Shown here piece by piece: positions 21,701 to 32,931 of a stretch of 64,000 nucleotides of DNA. Origin of the DNA: Porodaedalea pini (lineage: Eukaryota > Basidiomycota > Agaricomycetes > Hymenochaetales > Hymenochaetaceae); contig NBAY01000086.1 in assembly GCA_002794775.1 (NCBI GenBank), positions 86,032 to 150,031 on the forward strand, in the 5' to 3' direction. The translations under genes and the position numbers were made by a program. How positions within the stretch are numbered: position 1 is the stretch's first letter; each line of letters begins with the position of its first letter. Below the pieces are notes generated by a model. The model saw only the letters and a list, made by a program, of their open reading frames with translations, was not told the DNA's origin and searched no databases.

Positions 21701-22325
21701 CCATCGCACGGCAAGGGACAATCTGGTCAAGGCAGCAGAAGACATGAAACGCTACCATGACCGGACGGCAGGAGCATCGGTGGAATACAAGGCTGGCGAC
21801 AAGGTCTTCCTTGACGGGCGAAACATCAGTACGGACTCGCCGACAAAGAAACTTGCAGACAAATGGTACGGCCCCTTTGACGTCGTCGACAAGGTAGGAG
21901 CGAGCGCGTACAAGCTCAAACTCCCGAAGCGATGGAAAAAGGTCCACCCTGTCTTCAACGAAGCCCTGTTGAAACCCGCCGTTGAACCGTCGTTTGAGAG
22001 CCAGAAGCTACTGCCACCGCCACCACCGGAAATCGTCGACAACGAAGAGGAATACGAGGTTGAAGAGGTCATTGACTCACGTCTGCACCGAGGTAAACTA
22101 CAGTACCTCGTCAAGTGGGTCGGGTACAACGAACCGACCTGGCAACCGGAGACGGACTTCGGCGAGAACGCAAAGGAGGCAATTGCTGAATTCTACCTCA
22201 AACACCCCGGTGCTCCCCGCAAACTCGATATCCCTCGCTCACGACTCCGTCCGCTCTTCGTTGACACCGAGCCAGACGACCGCGATCTTGGTTGGTCGGG
22301 ACGCCCAACCTTGAGGGGGGGGTAA
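18735..22325 (+). CDS. Pol of gypsy-II: PR-RT-RNase H-IN-chromodomain, about 1196 aa
   Basis: Read as a frameshift extension of Gag; there is no ATG near the start, and the frame is open from 18669. In order (numbered from 18735): aspartic protease with ALVDSGCTGS (D76), reverse transcriptase with YLDD at 400-403, RNase H (VEADSSNFALGG, D548; WSDHANL, D616), integrase zinc finger (H-x-H...GCDRCQR, about 735-775), integrase core D815, D875 and E911 with 35 residues between the last two, and a chromodomain from about 1106 to 1157 (YEVEEVIDSRLHRGKLQYLV, then KWVGY). The chromodomain binds modified histone tails and steers integration. The protein copies RNA to DNA in the particle and integrates it in the nucleus. 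All catalytic residues I can locate are present. Confidence 0.96.
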   Translation: MNPDSLKYNQPSVQHVDANDVDGFPEYEVPTGVKRSEGYEQLFMRGTGGRQLDLLLNVGHSVKGEVREVDAHALVDSGCTGSCIDVRFVERYGLETKRYIRPLAVLNADGTHNEAGLIEEYVDVELTIGHHKEQIVLAVTSLASSNIFLGYDWLRRHNPEVNWKTGTLDFTRCPGECVVEKDDEEGMQRVWRAAEETRRVREVRMDKESWPAYLNDYADVFSEKGFEKLPEHRPWDHVIDLKPDFKPSDCKIYPLTPTEQQSLKDFLDENLKSGRIRRSISPMASPFFFIKKADKSLRPIQDYRKLNDGTIKNKYPLPLIDELVDKVKKAKYITKLDLRWGYYNIRIREGDEWKAAFRTNMGLFEPTVMFFGLCNAPATFQAFVNHIFKELIYANLIIVYLDDILILSETIEEHIDTSRRVLQILRENGLYLKPEKCEFDAKVVKYLGHIIGNGEIKADPAKTEAIANWPVPRNLKQLQQFLGMGNWLRRFIKDYSKVVHPLTSLTGKKDWVWETEQQEAFEELRRRLCSPPVLAIANDEGPFRVEADSSNFALGGVLLQKQEGKWRVIAYRSEALLPAERNYEIYDKEMLAIVSALKEWRQYLLGARHTIEIWSDHANLTYFRSAQKLSYRQARWRTELEEFDFHLEHKSGKTMGKADLLSRKAGYDKGQDDNDGIVFIKEKWLNRGIVRTSRDEVLERVGEAQRAQDESERPTNMVEVDGLWRMKGKVYVPSTMKEAVMREYHDSTLAGHPGSSKTVELVRRDFWWASMFSDVRAYVRGCDRCQRTKALRASRSRPLHPNAVPEGPWEIVTVDLIGELPDSKGHNAICVFVDRFSKQMHAIPTTTKLSAEGMAQLYRDHVFRLHGLPKKIIHDRGTQFDASMMRELYKLLHIEGNPSTAYHPQTDGQTERVNQELEQYLRLFVDHRQSDWKDWLPLAEFAYNNREHSVTKMSPFYANTGRHPRSFDAVRTSSTNMSAEEFAKHIKETHRTARDNLVKAAEDMKRYHDRTAGASVEYKAGDKVFLDGRNISTDSPTKKLADKWYGPFDVVDKVGASAYKLKLPKRWKKVHPVFNEALLKPAVEPSFESQKLLPPPPPEIVDNEEEYEVEEVIDSRLHRGKLQYLVKWVGYNEPTWQPETDFGENAKEAIAEFYLKHPGAPRKLDIPRSRLRPLFVDTEPDDRDLGWSGRPTLRGG
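22313..22325 (+). other. Polypurine tract of gypsy-II
   Basis: GAGGGGGGGG followed by TAA directly before the 3' LTR. It primes plus-strand DNA synthesis, and the TAA here is also the Pol stop codon. Confidence 0.85.
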
Positions 22326-22764
22326 TGTCAGGACTCGAACTTCCCCTTTTCTTTACTTCCCCTTTTCTTTATTTCCCCTTTTCCTTTTTCGTTTCTGTTA
22401 ATTGCTCCTTTTCATTATCTTTAATCATCTTTCCAATCACTTCCCACACTCCCTCTACACGACCTTCATTCGTTCCATTCCCACTCGTTATGTAATGTTA
22501 GGTAATATAGTCTCACGGTCGTCGCTATATAAGGTCTCAGGAATCGCATGAACTCCTTGTTCTGCTTTTCCTCTTACCTCCGCGTCGACCTAGGTGAGAC
22601 TCGTCCCCCTTGTATTAGTCTAGTCTTGTATTAATCCTCTTACCTCCGCGTCGACCTAGCCTGAGTAAGCGTGTCCCGAGTCTACGCTCGAGTATAGCAC
22701 GTCCCAGACAACAGTCAGCCGAGGCCTGCCCAGTCCGAGTCGTCTCCCGGACTCCCGCCTAACA
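22326..22764 (+). repeat. 3' LTR of gypsy-II
   Basis: 439 bp, same sequence as the 5' LTR by direct reading. Followed by TTCTC and the resumed KDZ exon. Confidence 0.97.
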
Positions 22765-25700
22765 TTCTCGTGATGGATACAAGCGGCATGCACTACGTCA
22801 ACATCGACTTCTGTGATTGCAGCTTAGGGCCGCCACGCTACATCCAACTTCTGCGAGCTAGGCTGTTCCCGACGACAACAGATCGGCCTCAAACAGCGTA
22901 TACATTTGATGTCCTCGATACATTTGAGGAGCTTTCTCTGCAAGGCAAAACGAATGTTTTCGACTTCTACAACGCTATTATCTACAGAACCAGTAAAAGC
23001 GAACCATCTGCGTTTGTAAGTCATCTCTGAGGTGTTCCTTTGTAGTCACACTCATCCAATATAGCATAGATATAAAGACTTTGCCTTTGCAGTGCGTCTT
23101 TGGCGCCATTTGTTAATGCTCAAGCATGCAGGTCGTGGTCATGATCCAGCTGGTGTTAGTGCGACTCAGAGAGGCGAACTTGCTGTGGAATGTCCAGCCT
23201 GCCCGCACCCTACACGTAACCTTCCGGCCGACTGGAAAACGGCTCTAGATGACCGTAGGTAAGAGACGTCCTCATCTGATACTTCATTTCCTTGAATTCT
23301 TCTTCAGATGGCTCTACACCCAATTTTTGGCTGTCGATGCGAACTTCAAGCTCAAACTAAAAGATAGGGGCCTTAGGGATGTAGAACTTGCACCAGGATG
23401 GGCTTACTTTGTTGAGGAGGAGGAATATCAGAAGACAGTAGGCTCTTTCATAGATGAAGCCGAGGTATGAGGTATCCCTCTTGTAGTCTCACTCAAAGCC
23501 TAACCTCCTTCAATCCAGACCAATACTTGTCGATCTCAACATGATGCCATTCTAGCAGCGAACGTTCGGAATGTACAAGAATATAAAGCCAGTGGAACTG
23601 GGGCAGTTGTATGTGGACGACATTCGTTAATGTGCAAAGGCGGTGTCGGAGATCTTCAACGTGGTGAAAGGTATATTTCCTTTCAAACTGTCGTTGTAAA
23701 TTGTGTCTTATATCATATGCACTAGGTATGCGAACATGGATTATATTGTTTTGTCGGCCCTTGAGAACTCCCAGACCCGTGATCTCCTTATATCCTATGA
23801 CATTGCATGTCAATGGTCAAAAAATCTTATGAAGCGTGTCTCACGTTACCCAGAGCGTCTTCGTTTCAACACAAGCAACGTGCGCTTCCGTACTGTCATT
23901 CCAAAGTTCCATATCCCGGCACATGGACCACAGTGTCAAACTCGATTTTCGCTCAACTTCATTCTGAAGGTTGGACGGACATATGGGGAAGGTGTAGAGT
24001 CAGAATGGGCTCATATAAACAGAACTGCAACTAGTACGCGTGAGATGGCGCCAGCAGTCCACCATGAAGCTCTGAATGACCATTGGGGAGCATGGAACTG
24101 GAAGAAAACTCTTGGATTTGGTAAGTTGCTTTCCGTCACTCGTACTATCTACATCTGCTCATTGGTTGCACCACAGGAAGTTACTTTCTCAAGAAGCTGG
24201 ATGAAGCAGTTGGATGGCGTGCGGAGCATCAGGCAACGCTCACATCAATGTCAGCGAACATTCCAGTCGAGATGGTCCAACATTGGGACGCAATGATCTC
24301 TGCATGGAACGATGACCAAGAAGCAGAGGACCCATACGCTGAACCAATTTTAGGTGTGTTTGCTTGCCCCAAGTTCTCAGATCCTGGTGCTTTCGTCTTG
24401 AGCTTTTGCCGCAATTTCTCGCATGCATTCTTTCTCGGTGCCAGAGCTCCAAAACTGTTATCATTCCATAGCTGACAGATTTCTTTCAGAAACGACTGTG
24501 AATGATGTTCGCAAGGAATTTGCCAATGAGGACACTGAGGACGCTAGGAAAGGAATGACAAGCATTCATGCAGTGACGATCCGCTCTTTCCTTAGTATTG
24601 GTTTAGAGTTGGAGGAGAGGCAGTAAGTCATTTATGAACCGAACGGTAATGAAGAACTTATAGTATTTATTTAGACGAGCGTTTCGCGTGAGCCCAAAGT
24701 TCAGAAATACTAGGACAAGTCTACTAGCGGAAAATGTACAGAATATGCACACAGGTCTCTATCGACAAATCACACAATGGCGTCAGGCACAAGACCTTTA
24801 CATGCCGGGTGTTTCTGCGCACAGACAGCAGGTCATCATTTCGAGCAGAGAGGCTGAAGAAGACGTACTGATGGGCTCAGCTGTGGTGGATGTGGCTGAG
24901 GATGGGAGCGTTCAAGATCACGCTGAGTTCATTCCACTCCTTCTCCCATCCGCTCTTCCTCACCTTGCAACGCCTGCACTCCGGGAACTTGAGGTTCGCC
25001 TATGCAAAGCTCAAGCGGATGATGCTCTTGCCACTATCCGTCGACTTCGCAGGACCATGTCTGGTCTCGCCGCTTTCAAGCGGTTGAACATCAATGGCAT
25101 GGGGAACAAATCAAATACCCGCATGCAAACATTATATTCCAAATTCCAAGCAAAAATCAAGCTTGCCGTACAGCGCTACCGCATTTCTCGTGCCGCTCTC
25201 ATCAGCCTCCAGCCAGACAAAGGTTGGGCGGCTCAGCTCAATGAACTTAAGGATGAAGATGTCCGAGGACCCAATCGCGATGAGGAAGATGACAAGAAGT
25301 GGAAGAAGAAATTGACGGGCGAGGGCCGCTATCAGCCATCTTGGATATGGCTAGTTCCTGGTGCTAATATGAATGCTGATGGCTCTTCTATTGAGTTTGG
25401 TGACAGTGTACGGGTTGAGTGGGCGAAATTGAAGGCTCGTGTAACAAGATGGGAAGAGGAGATTGAGCTTCTTTGTGAGGAGATGCGACATGTCCTGGCC
25501 TTTTTTGAGTGGAAGGCAGAATGGTGGCTAGAATGGCGTGCACTTTGCTCCGATGGGTCTCAGTCGACCCTCAATGGAATCAGTGCCTATGCAGCAAGGC
25601 AAAGTGAAATTTACATTGGGTTGGCTGGAATATTTTCCCGCCAATGGATCCCTCGATTGCAGAAGCTTGAACGCGTGCCCGATTGGATCACTAGCGAGCA

Positions 25701-26001
25701 CCGGCAAGCAGCTCGAAGATTGTCGAATGTTTCAATGGCTTCCCCTATACTGGACTCTCAGACATCTATACCTCCAGAGCAAACAGATGAGGCACAAAGC
25801 CTGAAAAGCAATGGGATAGAAGAAGATGAGGGGGAGGACCTTGAGGATGATTTAGGCTATAATGATGGGGACATTTGCATAGAGCCTCACAGCGAGTTGG
25901 CGCTCGACCACAATGATGTCTTTAATGAAGACGACATGCTCACTTATGCGGAGGAGGATGTCCCTGACCCTCACTTTCACGATGCGTCTTTCGATGTCTA
26001 G

Positions 26002-28250
26002 GTATTCTTCCTGCCACTAATAGTAAACCTTTGTTGTAGTTTCCTCTTGCCGCTTTTCACAATTTTACTATAATGCGCATCATTATAAAAAGAGACCATT
26101 GGTTAGCATAATGATAAATAATAAAACCAAAGTCTTGCAGATTAATATAATCTACTGTTTCCTTCATAAAGTGTTTCCTTGGAGAATAGAAAAACAAGGC
26201 TCATTTTTCTATTATGATATGGCATGAACCTCGCTCATGGTCATGTCATAAAAACAGCCCCTTCCTTACTTATAAAAAAATATTAGCTGAATGTATGATG
26301 ACACGACATGGTCACATCTCTTGGTCTATATTATAGAATTGTTCTTCTGAATAAATAATGTTGCTACTTATTGTACAATTGTATGATATGACCACATCAC
26401 AGCATAGAATCAGTCTTGTTAATCTATGCATGTTGTGACAATACAAAATTTGTGACACCGACCGGCAGCCAGTAGCCAGCTCACTATGTATCTCATGAAG
26501 GAAGCCCTCGTCGCCAATGTGCTTGGAGTCTGCGGGAGTGCACAATCTCTCAGTCTAGGACCTTCAGTGTTCACCATGCCGGGAGCCTTTCCGACAGTGC
26601 ACAGCAGCTACTACAATGACCTGAGGTAAATGGGCATGCAGGTGCAGCCTGTAATTTCGGATCCTGCTACATGTACACATCTCGTGACATTGTCGATGTG
26701 CTGAAGAGCATTCCTGGGTTGGGCGTGTGCGGCCATGACTTACCCTGCTAAGAGCTCACAAACCCAGATACCGTCCCAGTGGTGAGTAAACAACTTTGTT
26801 GTTTTATTTTTGCATCTTAATGCCATTGAATTTGATTTACTGTGCAAACAAACAGAACGACATGACCGGAGTAGCCTCTTCTAATCCAAACAAGGCCAGT
26901 TTTTAATGTAAATAGTCTAAAACCTACAGAAAACCCAATCATAATAAGATCAATGACCGCCAAAATACAAAATGAGAGCTGCTTTATTATGATAGTATAA
27001 TAGCATCTAGCCCTCAGTCAGTTTCATAAAATAATGGGAGCAGTGAATTCAAAAGGGAGTGTGCATTCTGCTTTGATTGTATTATACACCCTTCTCTCTT
27101 GCTCTCTACCATAAAACCCCATTGCTTCAAGGACCCTGTAATTACAAGCTGAATGCTATTGTATTGATACAATACTCAACTGGCTTGTTTTTCTGTGATT
27201 ACAAGATGCCAGTTGTGCATGACTTTCCACATTTGGTGAATAGCCTCCTAGTCTACACTTGGTTTTATAAAGTAATAGACACAAAATAAAATAACAGACC
27301 TAGTGAGTTGCAGAATGAAGGAGAATCTTTATAATAATACAGCTTTGTTTCTCCATCCCAACTATAAAATTAGACCGAAAAAATAGAACAATCAAGACCA
27401 ACACTTTGTATGATATTATAATAGGTACCAATTTTACGGTGACTGTAATAAATTCAGTTCACTTCCAAATAAAATACTAAGACTGCAAGTTTGTACCATA
27501 GTACGATATAACCCAAGCTCATGCTTCCTGTCATAAAATCCCTCTCCTCTTGAATAGAATTTTGTCATATGCTTATTGTATAATATCTCGGCTTTGGAAT
27601 ACAATCAGTATTCAAATGGATTTCAGAATGAGCCCGAAACTTAGAAAATAGCACAAGAGCCCCTTGATCGCACGCTAGTATACTATAATCAACCCTTATA
27701 CAAATATAACAACTGACCTTTTTCATTTCATAATCTGCCCAGCATTCGCTATCTATGTCCACCGACTCTAAATCATAACACAATGGTCTCCTTATAATTT
27801 CACAACCAGCTCACATTCCATCCTATCCTAGTTTCATAGCATCCCGCTCATATATTTAATTTTATAACCTCATGCCACATCGTGCATGATCCCTTGCGGT
27901 CCTACCCTCATGTATTATGATAACTGGTGCAACCACGGCTCGTGATGCATTGCAGCAATAATAATTAAATCAATGTGATACATGGGCAGCAGATTGTTTG
28001 CATTGTAATAGAACAGAGTATGTCATTGCAGGATTGAGCATGTCGTGGAGAGAAGGGACGACTGCGGCATTATAGTGTTATCCGCCAAAAGATATGGATC
28101 CACTTTTTTTTCACATAAAGATGGCGTTATAGTCGATCTAGCTTCAACGATATACAAATCTCAAACTCAGACAGCTTGAGGATGCAGAATTTAATAGAAG
28201 TTAGATTTCGATTGACTCGAGTTGACATAAGAACATACCAGAGAATATGA
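26002..28250. other. AT-rich gene-free region
   Basis: No coding frame recognised. CATAAAA/TATAAAA words recur about a dozen times (for example 26083, 26250, 26272, 27020, 27110, 27260, 27363, 27532), often in a GTCATAAAA context. It may be the 3' flank of the KDZ element. The last 250 bp (28000-28250) match 38430-38700, the 3' flank of the third F-box copy. Confidence 0.5.
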
Positions 28251-28258
28251 TTGTTAAG

Positions 28259-29860
28259 TCAGGAGCCACGCAATGCGGACTCCAGAGAGTCTAGAGTGAA
28301 TGTACCATCCTTCATCCCGCGGCAGTATTTGAATTTGAACGCGATGGAAGCGTCTCCTGCTGTCTGACGGAGTTCGAGAAAGAATGGTACGACGACCTCC
28401 GGTATCCCGCCGCAGGTATCGAAGTAAAAATGTCGCAGGGAATGTGCCATGAAGGGCTCGCGGCCGTGATCCCATATCAGGTTTACCCACCGCAATGACA
28501 GTGTTTCAACATGTCGAGACATGTGTTTGAAGATGAACCCGATGTCCACGGTGCGTGGTCCCCACCAAAAATTCAATGTAAGCTCCTGGAGGGATGTGCT
28601 GGCCAGCAGGAAGCGCGACAGTGCGTTATCAAGCGCCTGCATACCATTTTCGTCGGCATTGATAACAAGCTCCAATTTCAAAATGGCACAAAGGCTCATT
28701 TTTTCAACTAAGAAATCAACTAAATGTTCAGACTCCTCCAGGTCGAAATTGACCTCAAGCGAAACAAGGCTTGGGAGTGCTACCGGGCCCAGGAGGTTCA
28801 CAGTACCTAGGCCATCAATTTTTTCGTGACGTGGAAAGTCAATATGAAGTTCTTGGAGCAGATTGGACGACGACAGGAAATCCACCAACTCCTTCGCATG
28901 GAATCGTTCGTACATGCACAAACTGCATCGGACCAAATTTCTTCCTAGAGTAGGTCGCGGAACAAAAGTGGCGTCCAACACACGAAGCGCTGGCATCTCC
29001 CATGAGTATAAATGTGTGAAGGGAGTGTTGATCCGGAGCGTGTGAAGAACTGGCCATTGAAAGCCATTTGAATACTGTTGTAACTCCTCTGCAAAGGAAT
29101 TCCACGGAGCCTCGATGCGGAGATCTTCAAGGCGCGATGACAGTGACAGAATAGCCTTCCTGGATTCAATGGGATCGTGGTCCTTGCTGTAGCCTTTTAG
29201 AGAAAGGACTCCGCTCCGCTCTGCAAACGCCTTGATTTGTTCGGGAGGCCAATGTGATAGCAACTTGAACTTTGCCCAAATTTTGGGGCATGAGATGACA
29301 ACCGATCGAAAGCGTCTGCATACGTGCGATAGTGCCATTGTGTGTTTTATACCAGTGGCAACGTACAAGAGTATTTCCGAAAGTAGTTCATCTGGGACTC
29401 GTTGCAGCCCATAGTTCAGCGCAGTCTGCGTAATATCGTATTCCATCTTTTTAGTCTTTCCATCCAAATCATTTATCCTTTCGTTCATGTTCTCTGAGAA
29501 GACGCGGAGACTATGCAGCACATCCACTGACACCGCATGAGCCCTCCGCATAGACCTAAATGCCTCCAATTTATTATCAACGTATTGGACTTCACTGATG
29601 AGAAATGAGACATCACTATTCAGAATACGTTTGCATACGACATAACAACTTACTCTATCGCAGAGAGCGACGCACACTCATTGACCATCTTCCAAATTCT
29701 GTCTGCAGTACGTTCTAGCCCTCGAATTAACTCTGAAAAGCCATCGTTCCAAACGGCTTTCCCCGCTGGGACATCCTGCAGCTCGAGACCTCTGTTGATG
29801 TGGTTCTCACGTCAGAGAGACATTAGGAGGAAATGTGAAGACTTGCATTTCTGAGGCCAT
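28259..29860 (-). CDS. F-box protein, paralog 1
   Basis: Large exon 28259-29594, preceded by a 59-nt intron and an upstream exon from 29654 to about 29824 (SELIRGLERTADRIWKMVNE); a short first exon with ATG 29860 (MASEMQ) is likely but uses an unusual GTCTTC donor. After a coiled-coil-like segment (NMNERINDLDGKTKKMEYDI) comes the F-box (LQRVPDELLSEILLYVATG, then ALSHVCRRFRSVVISCPKIW), followed by about 300 residues of irregular leucine-rich repeats. F-box proteins link targets to the SCF ubiquitin ligase through Skp1; the target here is unknown. The frame is intact. It is 3' flanked by sequence shared with paralog 3 and divergently arranged with the hypothetical gene at 29905. Confidence 0.78.
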
Positions 29861-29904
29861 TTTTATGATGGTGGTTCGAGACAGACTATCGTGAGCTTCC
29901 TATT

Positions 29905-30722
29905 TTGTATTTCATTCCAGCGCCCTCTGAGTCACGTCCACAACGCCCAATACACCTCCCTCACGTGATATACGCGACTGCACTCACCTCACTCGCTCTC
30001 CACCTTCTTTCTGCACGTAATGCCGGTGTTGCCGCGAGACAGCAGGTTGACGCGCGCATCAGCCTCCTTGACGGACTCGCGACGCGACTGCGCACGGGCG
30101 AACGCGTCTCCGCTGACGAGCCCGGAAGAGTCAGACGGCTGTTGAGAGGAGATGGATCAGAGGCGCTTTATTGAGAGAAGAGTTGGCAGAGGAGAATTTG
30201 GACTGGAAGGCTGTTGTGCTCGGTAGGAAGGATGATCAAATCGAGAATGAAACAAGGAATGAGGAAGAGGTCGGCAAGGAGTGGGCGGCTGGTGAGTTCT
30301 TGCTGCATCTCGAGTCTATTGAGATGTTCTGAAGTTCCTTCGACAGATTAAGTTCTGCAAAAGGAGGACGAGGAGCGATGACATCTAAGACTGTTGAAGA
30401 ATCTATGTCCATCATCCACTTGGTCTGGTCGCCTCTCTACAACACAGGTGCAAATGGAGATGCCGGTCTGTTTCTCGTGAAGCACAGCTGACTGTGAGAC
30501 AATTCTTGTTTGTTTTCTTTGCGGGAGATTTATACCGATAATTTCTTAAGTAGCAATGCGGACCGCATTCTCAAAGACGAGGAACCTGGATCCATCAAAC
30601 TTCACTTCTTCTCCAGAATACATCGTCCGCGCCCTAATCCATATATCAATAAGTCGTTACAACATTCTATGCCCCGCATGACAATCGGACGCGTCTACGC
30701 GAGGCGTTTTGTTTTGTTTTAG
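29905..30722 (+). CDS. Hypothetical protein fragment, module copy A
   Basis: Unrecognised. The first frame (29905-30174) has a hydrophobic stretch (VIYATALTSLALHLLSARNA) like a membrane segment, then DARISLLDGLATRLRTGERV. Later pieces (KAVVLGRKDDQIENETRNEE near 30210-30290; KDEEPGSIKLHFFSRIHRPR near 30575-30650) lie in other frames and need introns. The same pieces recur at 40357-41230. It shares an upstream region of about 45 bp with the F-box gene. Copy A carries about 300 bp of extra sequence (30684-31000) absent from copy B. Probably a decayed small membrane protein gene. Confidence 0.35.
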
Positions 30723-31082
30723 GTGCCGTACGCCGTGGTTTTGATGCAAAATGGAAAGAAAAGGCTGCAGACGTTAGGACTGTAGTGATGATTGCATGCA
30801 AGACCAGTCCAGGCTCTTTATGACTCACTGACCGGTGGTTCCTACGCCTTTCCAATGGTGCGCTTTACGTCTCGTTCTTAGCATGCTGCGTCGAGTATCT
30901 GTCAATTTCCGACATCTTCGTGTTGAGGCCATACCATGTAGTATTGCCAGTGACATTGACAATGTGAATACGAGCACTAGCATAACCGCAGGAGAATGAG
31001 CCCGTGGCAAGATCCTTTCAATGTTGGTCGAAACTTTCTCTATTGAAAAAAGATCCAAGGTAAGGAGTTCGTTTGATGTGCT

Positions 31083-32237
31083 GTTGATAAACCGTAATAC
31101 GTTACGTGAGGTTTTAGAAACCTGGTCAGAATCTAGGGCCTTTCCCAAAATCCTGTACACGGTTCCCGTGCGTATCTCCTGAAAATATTCTGTGAAGACG
31201 TGCAAGACTGCTAACGATCTGGGTTGAAGTATGGAAGTAACCCTTCCGGAACGACTACTTCAATCTAACGGCGCCGTGAAATCCTCGATCTTGCGAGAAT
31301 ATACGACTTCTTGATCTTCGAAGGTTTGTCCTCCCCAACCCCACTCTCTTCTTCCTGATCTTCAGCTAAAATTCACTCTATTCTCTCGATTGTCAGATGA
31401 CCCATTTTCCTACCTCTACTATGGAAAGTCTCCGCGCCCCGCATCCTATTTTGCGCTTGAAAGCGAGCAGCCGGAGGTCGGGCGAGTGATACGGTTCGAC
31501 AGTCTGTCCAAAATCATCTCAAGCGGCTTCCGCATCGGCTTTGCATGTGGGCCGGAGGCCATCATCGACGTCATGGACGCCCATGTAAGTTTTGCGCGCC
31601 TTTACATCCAGAAGTATCAGTCGTTTTTATCCATGAATGATTAGACTTCAATCTCGAACCTGCAGACTTCAACATTCACACAGGTTATCGCAGACACGCT
31701 CCTGCGCTCTTGGGGCTACGATGGCTTCAAGAAGCACGTCGAACATGCGGCAGAGTTTTACAGGAAGAGACGTGATAAGTTCGAGAGCGCTTTGAATCGG
31801 CACATGCGGGGACTAGCAGAGTGGACGTCGCCGGATGCAGGAATGTTCATATGGTGAGTCGACTCGCCAACAGCCAAACTAAATATCTTGACATTGTTTG
31901 TTCTAGGATCAAGCTCCTGTTGAAAGACCCGTGTCTTCCGGTCAGCGCTCAAGAGAACGACTCGCTGCTAATCAATGACCCGGCTGGTTCCAGAATTGCA
32001 GGAGGTGACTCCGAACTGATTTTTGCACTGGCTGTCGAAAGAGGAGTCCTTCCATTGCCTGGCGCTGCATTTATGCCTGATGGACGGAAGACGCCATATG
32101 TACGCGTGTCATTTAGCCAGCTCGATGAGGATAAGATCGAAGAGGCCGTGAAGCGGCTGGCGCAAACTGTTATGGAGGCGCGTAGGACCAGGGGTTCAGA
32201 ACGCCCAAGAGATACGTTATTATATTCTCGACTGTAG
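31083..32237 (+). pseudogene. Aromatic-aminotransferase-like gene, copy A, 5' deleted
   Basis: PLP-dependent class I/II aminotransferase of the ARO8/kynurenine-aminotransferase type. It retains the C-terminal two thirds: TLREVLETWSESRAFPKILY, a degraded stretch, DDPFSYLYYGKSPRPASYFA, the PLP lysine in SLSKIISSGFRIGFACGPEA, an intron near 31586-31645, then to the stop at 32237 (SFSQLDEDKIEEAVKRL). By comparison with copy B, about 1.27 kb carrying the N-terminal exons was lost at about 31088. An in-frame TGA follows near 31183. Not functional. The family transfers amino groups from aromatic amino acids or kynurenine to 2-oxo acids. Confidence 0.82.
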
Positions 32238-32931
32238 TACAATGGATGTACTGTAGAAACCTAGAATACTTTGGTTACTTGGATGGATTGATTCCAAAGG
32301 GGTATAGATAAGAGAGTAAGCTGCTCTCGGTCATGACCGAGTCAGTCCTAGCAGGCGTCCAGGCGATGCATCTAAGATAACGCACACAACCTGGTGGGGG
32401 ATCACGAATTGACGTTATGACAGCGCAGCTCATCGATTCTCATCCTCCTTCTGTAGAACTATTTAGTATATCCTGACAGACTCAAACAGCAGGAACTCAC
32501 CGATCTCCCTCTCCTTGCTGACCTTTTCCTCTCTCTCAAATTCATTCACAATTTGGTAGTCTTCCCTACCGAAGACGTCAGCTTTTCTAGTCCGTGTCTT
32601 TCTCTGCTGCCTTCGTTCTCAATAAACTGCGTTTCCCACATCGTCTGGCTTTGACCTTCCCATTGGATTCCCAAGCTCGTCAAGGGAGACAAGATTGCCT
32701 ACGCCCACTTGTCCTGAGTCCGTCAAGGAAGCTGTGCACATGTCAGCTTTGTCCCGCGGTGTCACTGGTCTTGCACACAGAAAAAGGTGAAGCACGAGTG
32801 AGAGGAAGGGCAGCTGTGTCGAGTCGGGTTGCTCGGCCTTATGATCGGCGGTAGAGGAAATCTAAAATAGGAAGTGTTCAGCCTGTGCGGTGTGACTCAA
32901 CGCGTCTGTTGTCGTTTCACCATCATAAAAA
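32238..32931. other. Intergenic, no recognised gene
   Basis: Nothing protein-like is seen. The final 60 bp (CATCATAAAAAATGGCCTCAG) match the 5' flank of the other F-box copies. Confidence 0.45.

Larger units (their letters stand above)
16477..22764 (+). mobile_element. Gypsy-II: intact Tf1/sushi-like chromovirus
   Basis: 6288-bp element with two LTRs of 439 bp (16477-16915, 22326-22764) that I read as identical, and a perfect 5-bp duplication TTCTC (16472-16476, 22765-22769). Gag (17620-18699) and Pol (18735-22325) are both open. Primer site, polypurine tract, TATA box and frameshift signal are all present. This is the youngest insertion in the window and the only one that could encode a complete protein set. 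It lies in sense orientation inside the KDZ gene. Confidence 0.97.
15729..26001 (+). pseudogene. KDZ transposase with CxC2-type Cys cluster, split by gypsy-II
   Basis: Eleven exons chain in frame: 15729-16040, 16088-16309, 16360-16476 joined to 22770-23015 across the retrotransposon, 23065-23258, 23308-23464, 23519-23670, 23726-24120, 24177-24353, 24490-24622 and 24675-26001. All introns are GT-AG. The sum is 3432 nt, or 1143 residues, normal for the family. The N-terminal part is basic (VKKKKLRD) with a Cys cluster (CTHCCDEMEMEELYRCVDC, then YCQSC and LHCELPLHRAQ), the CxC domain associated with KDZ transposases. The catalytic core shows VDANFKLKLKDRG, APGWAYFV, CRSQHDAI, GAVVCGRHS, GERYANMDYI, SYDIACQW, FHIPAHGPQCQ, GEGVESEWAHIN and WNWKK; likely acidic residues are the D of VDANF, the D of SYDIACQW and the E of GEGVE. 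A helical tail with RQITQWRQAQDLYMP and an acidic end follows. It acts in the nucleus on its element's terminal repeats. The only lesion I find is gypsy-II in exon 3. I could not define the KDZ element's own ends. Confidence 0.9.

Noticed and set aside
24887..25804. Extra plus-strand frames inside the KDZ last exon
   Set aside because: Shadows of the long 24675-26001 exon in other frames.
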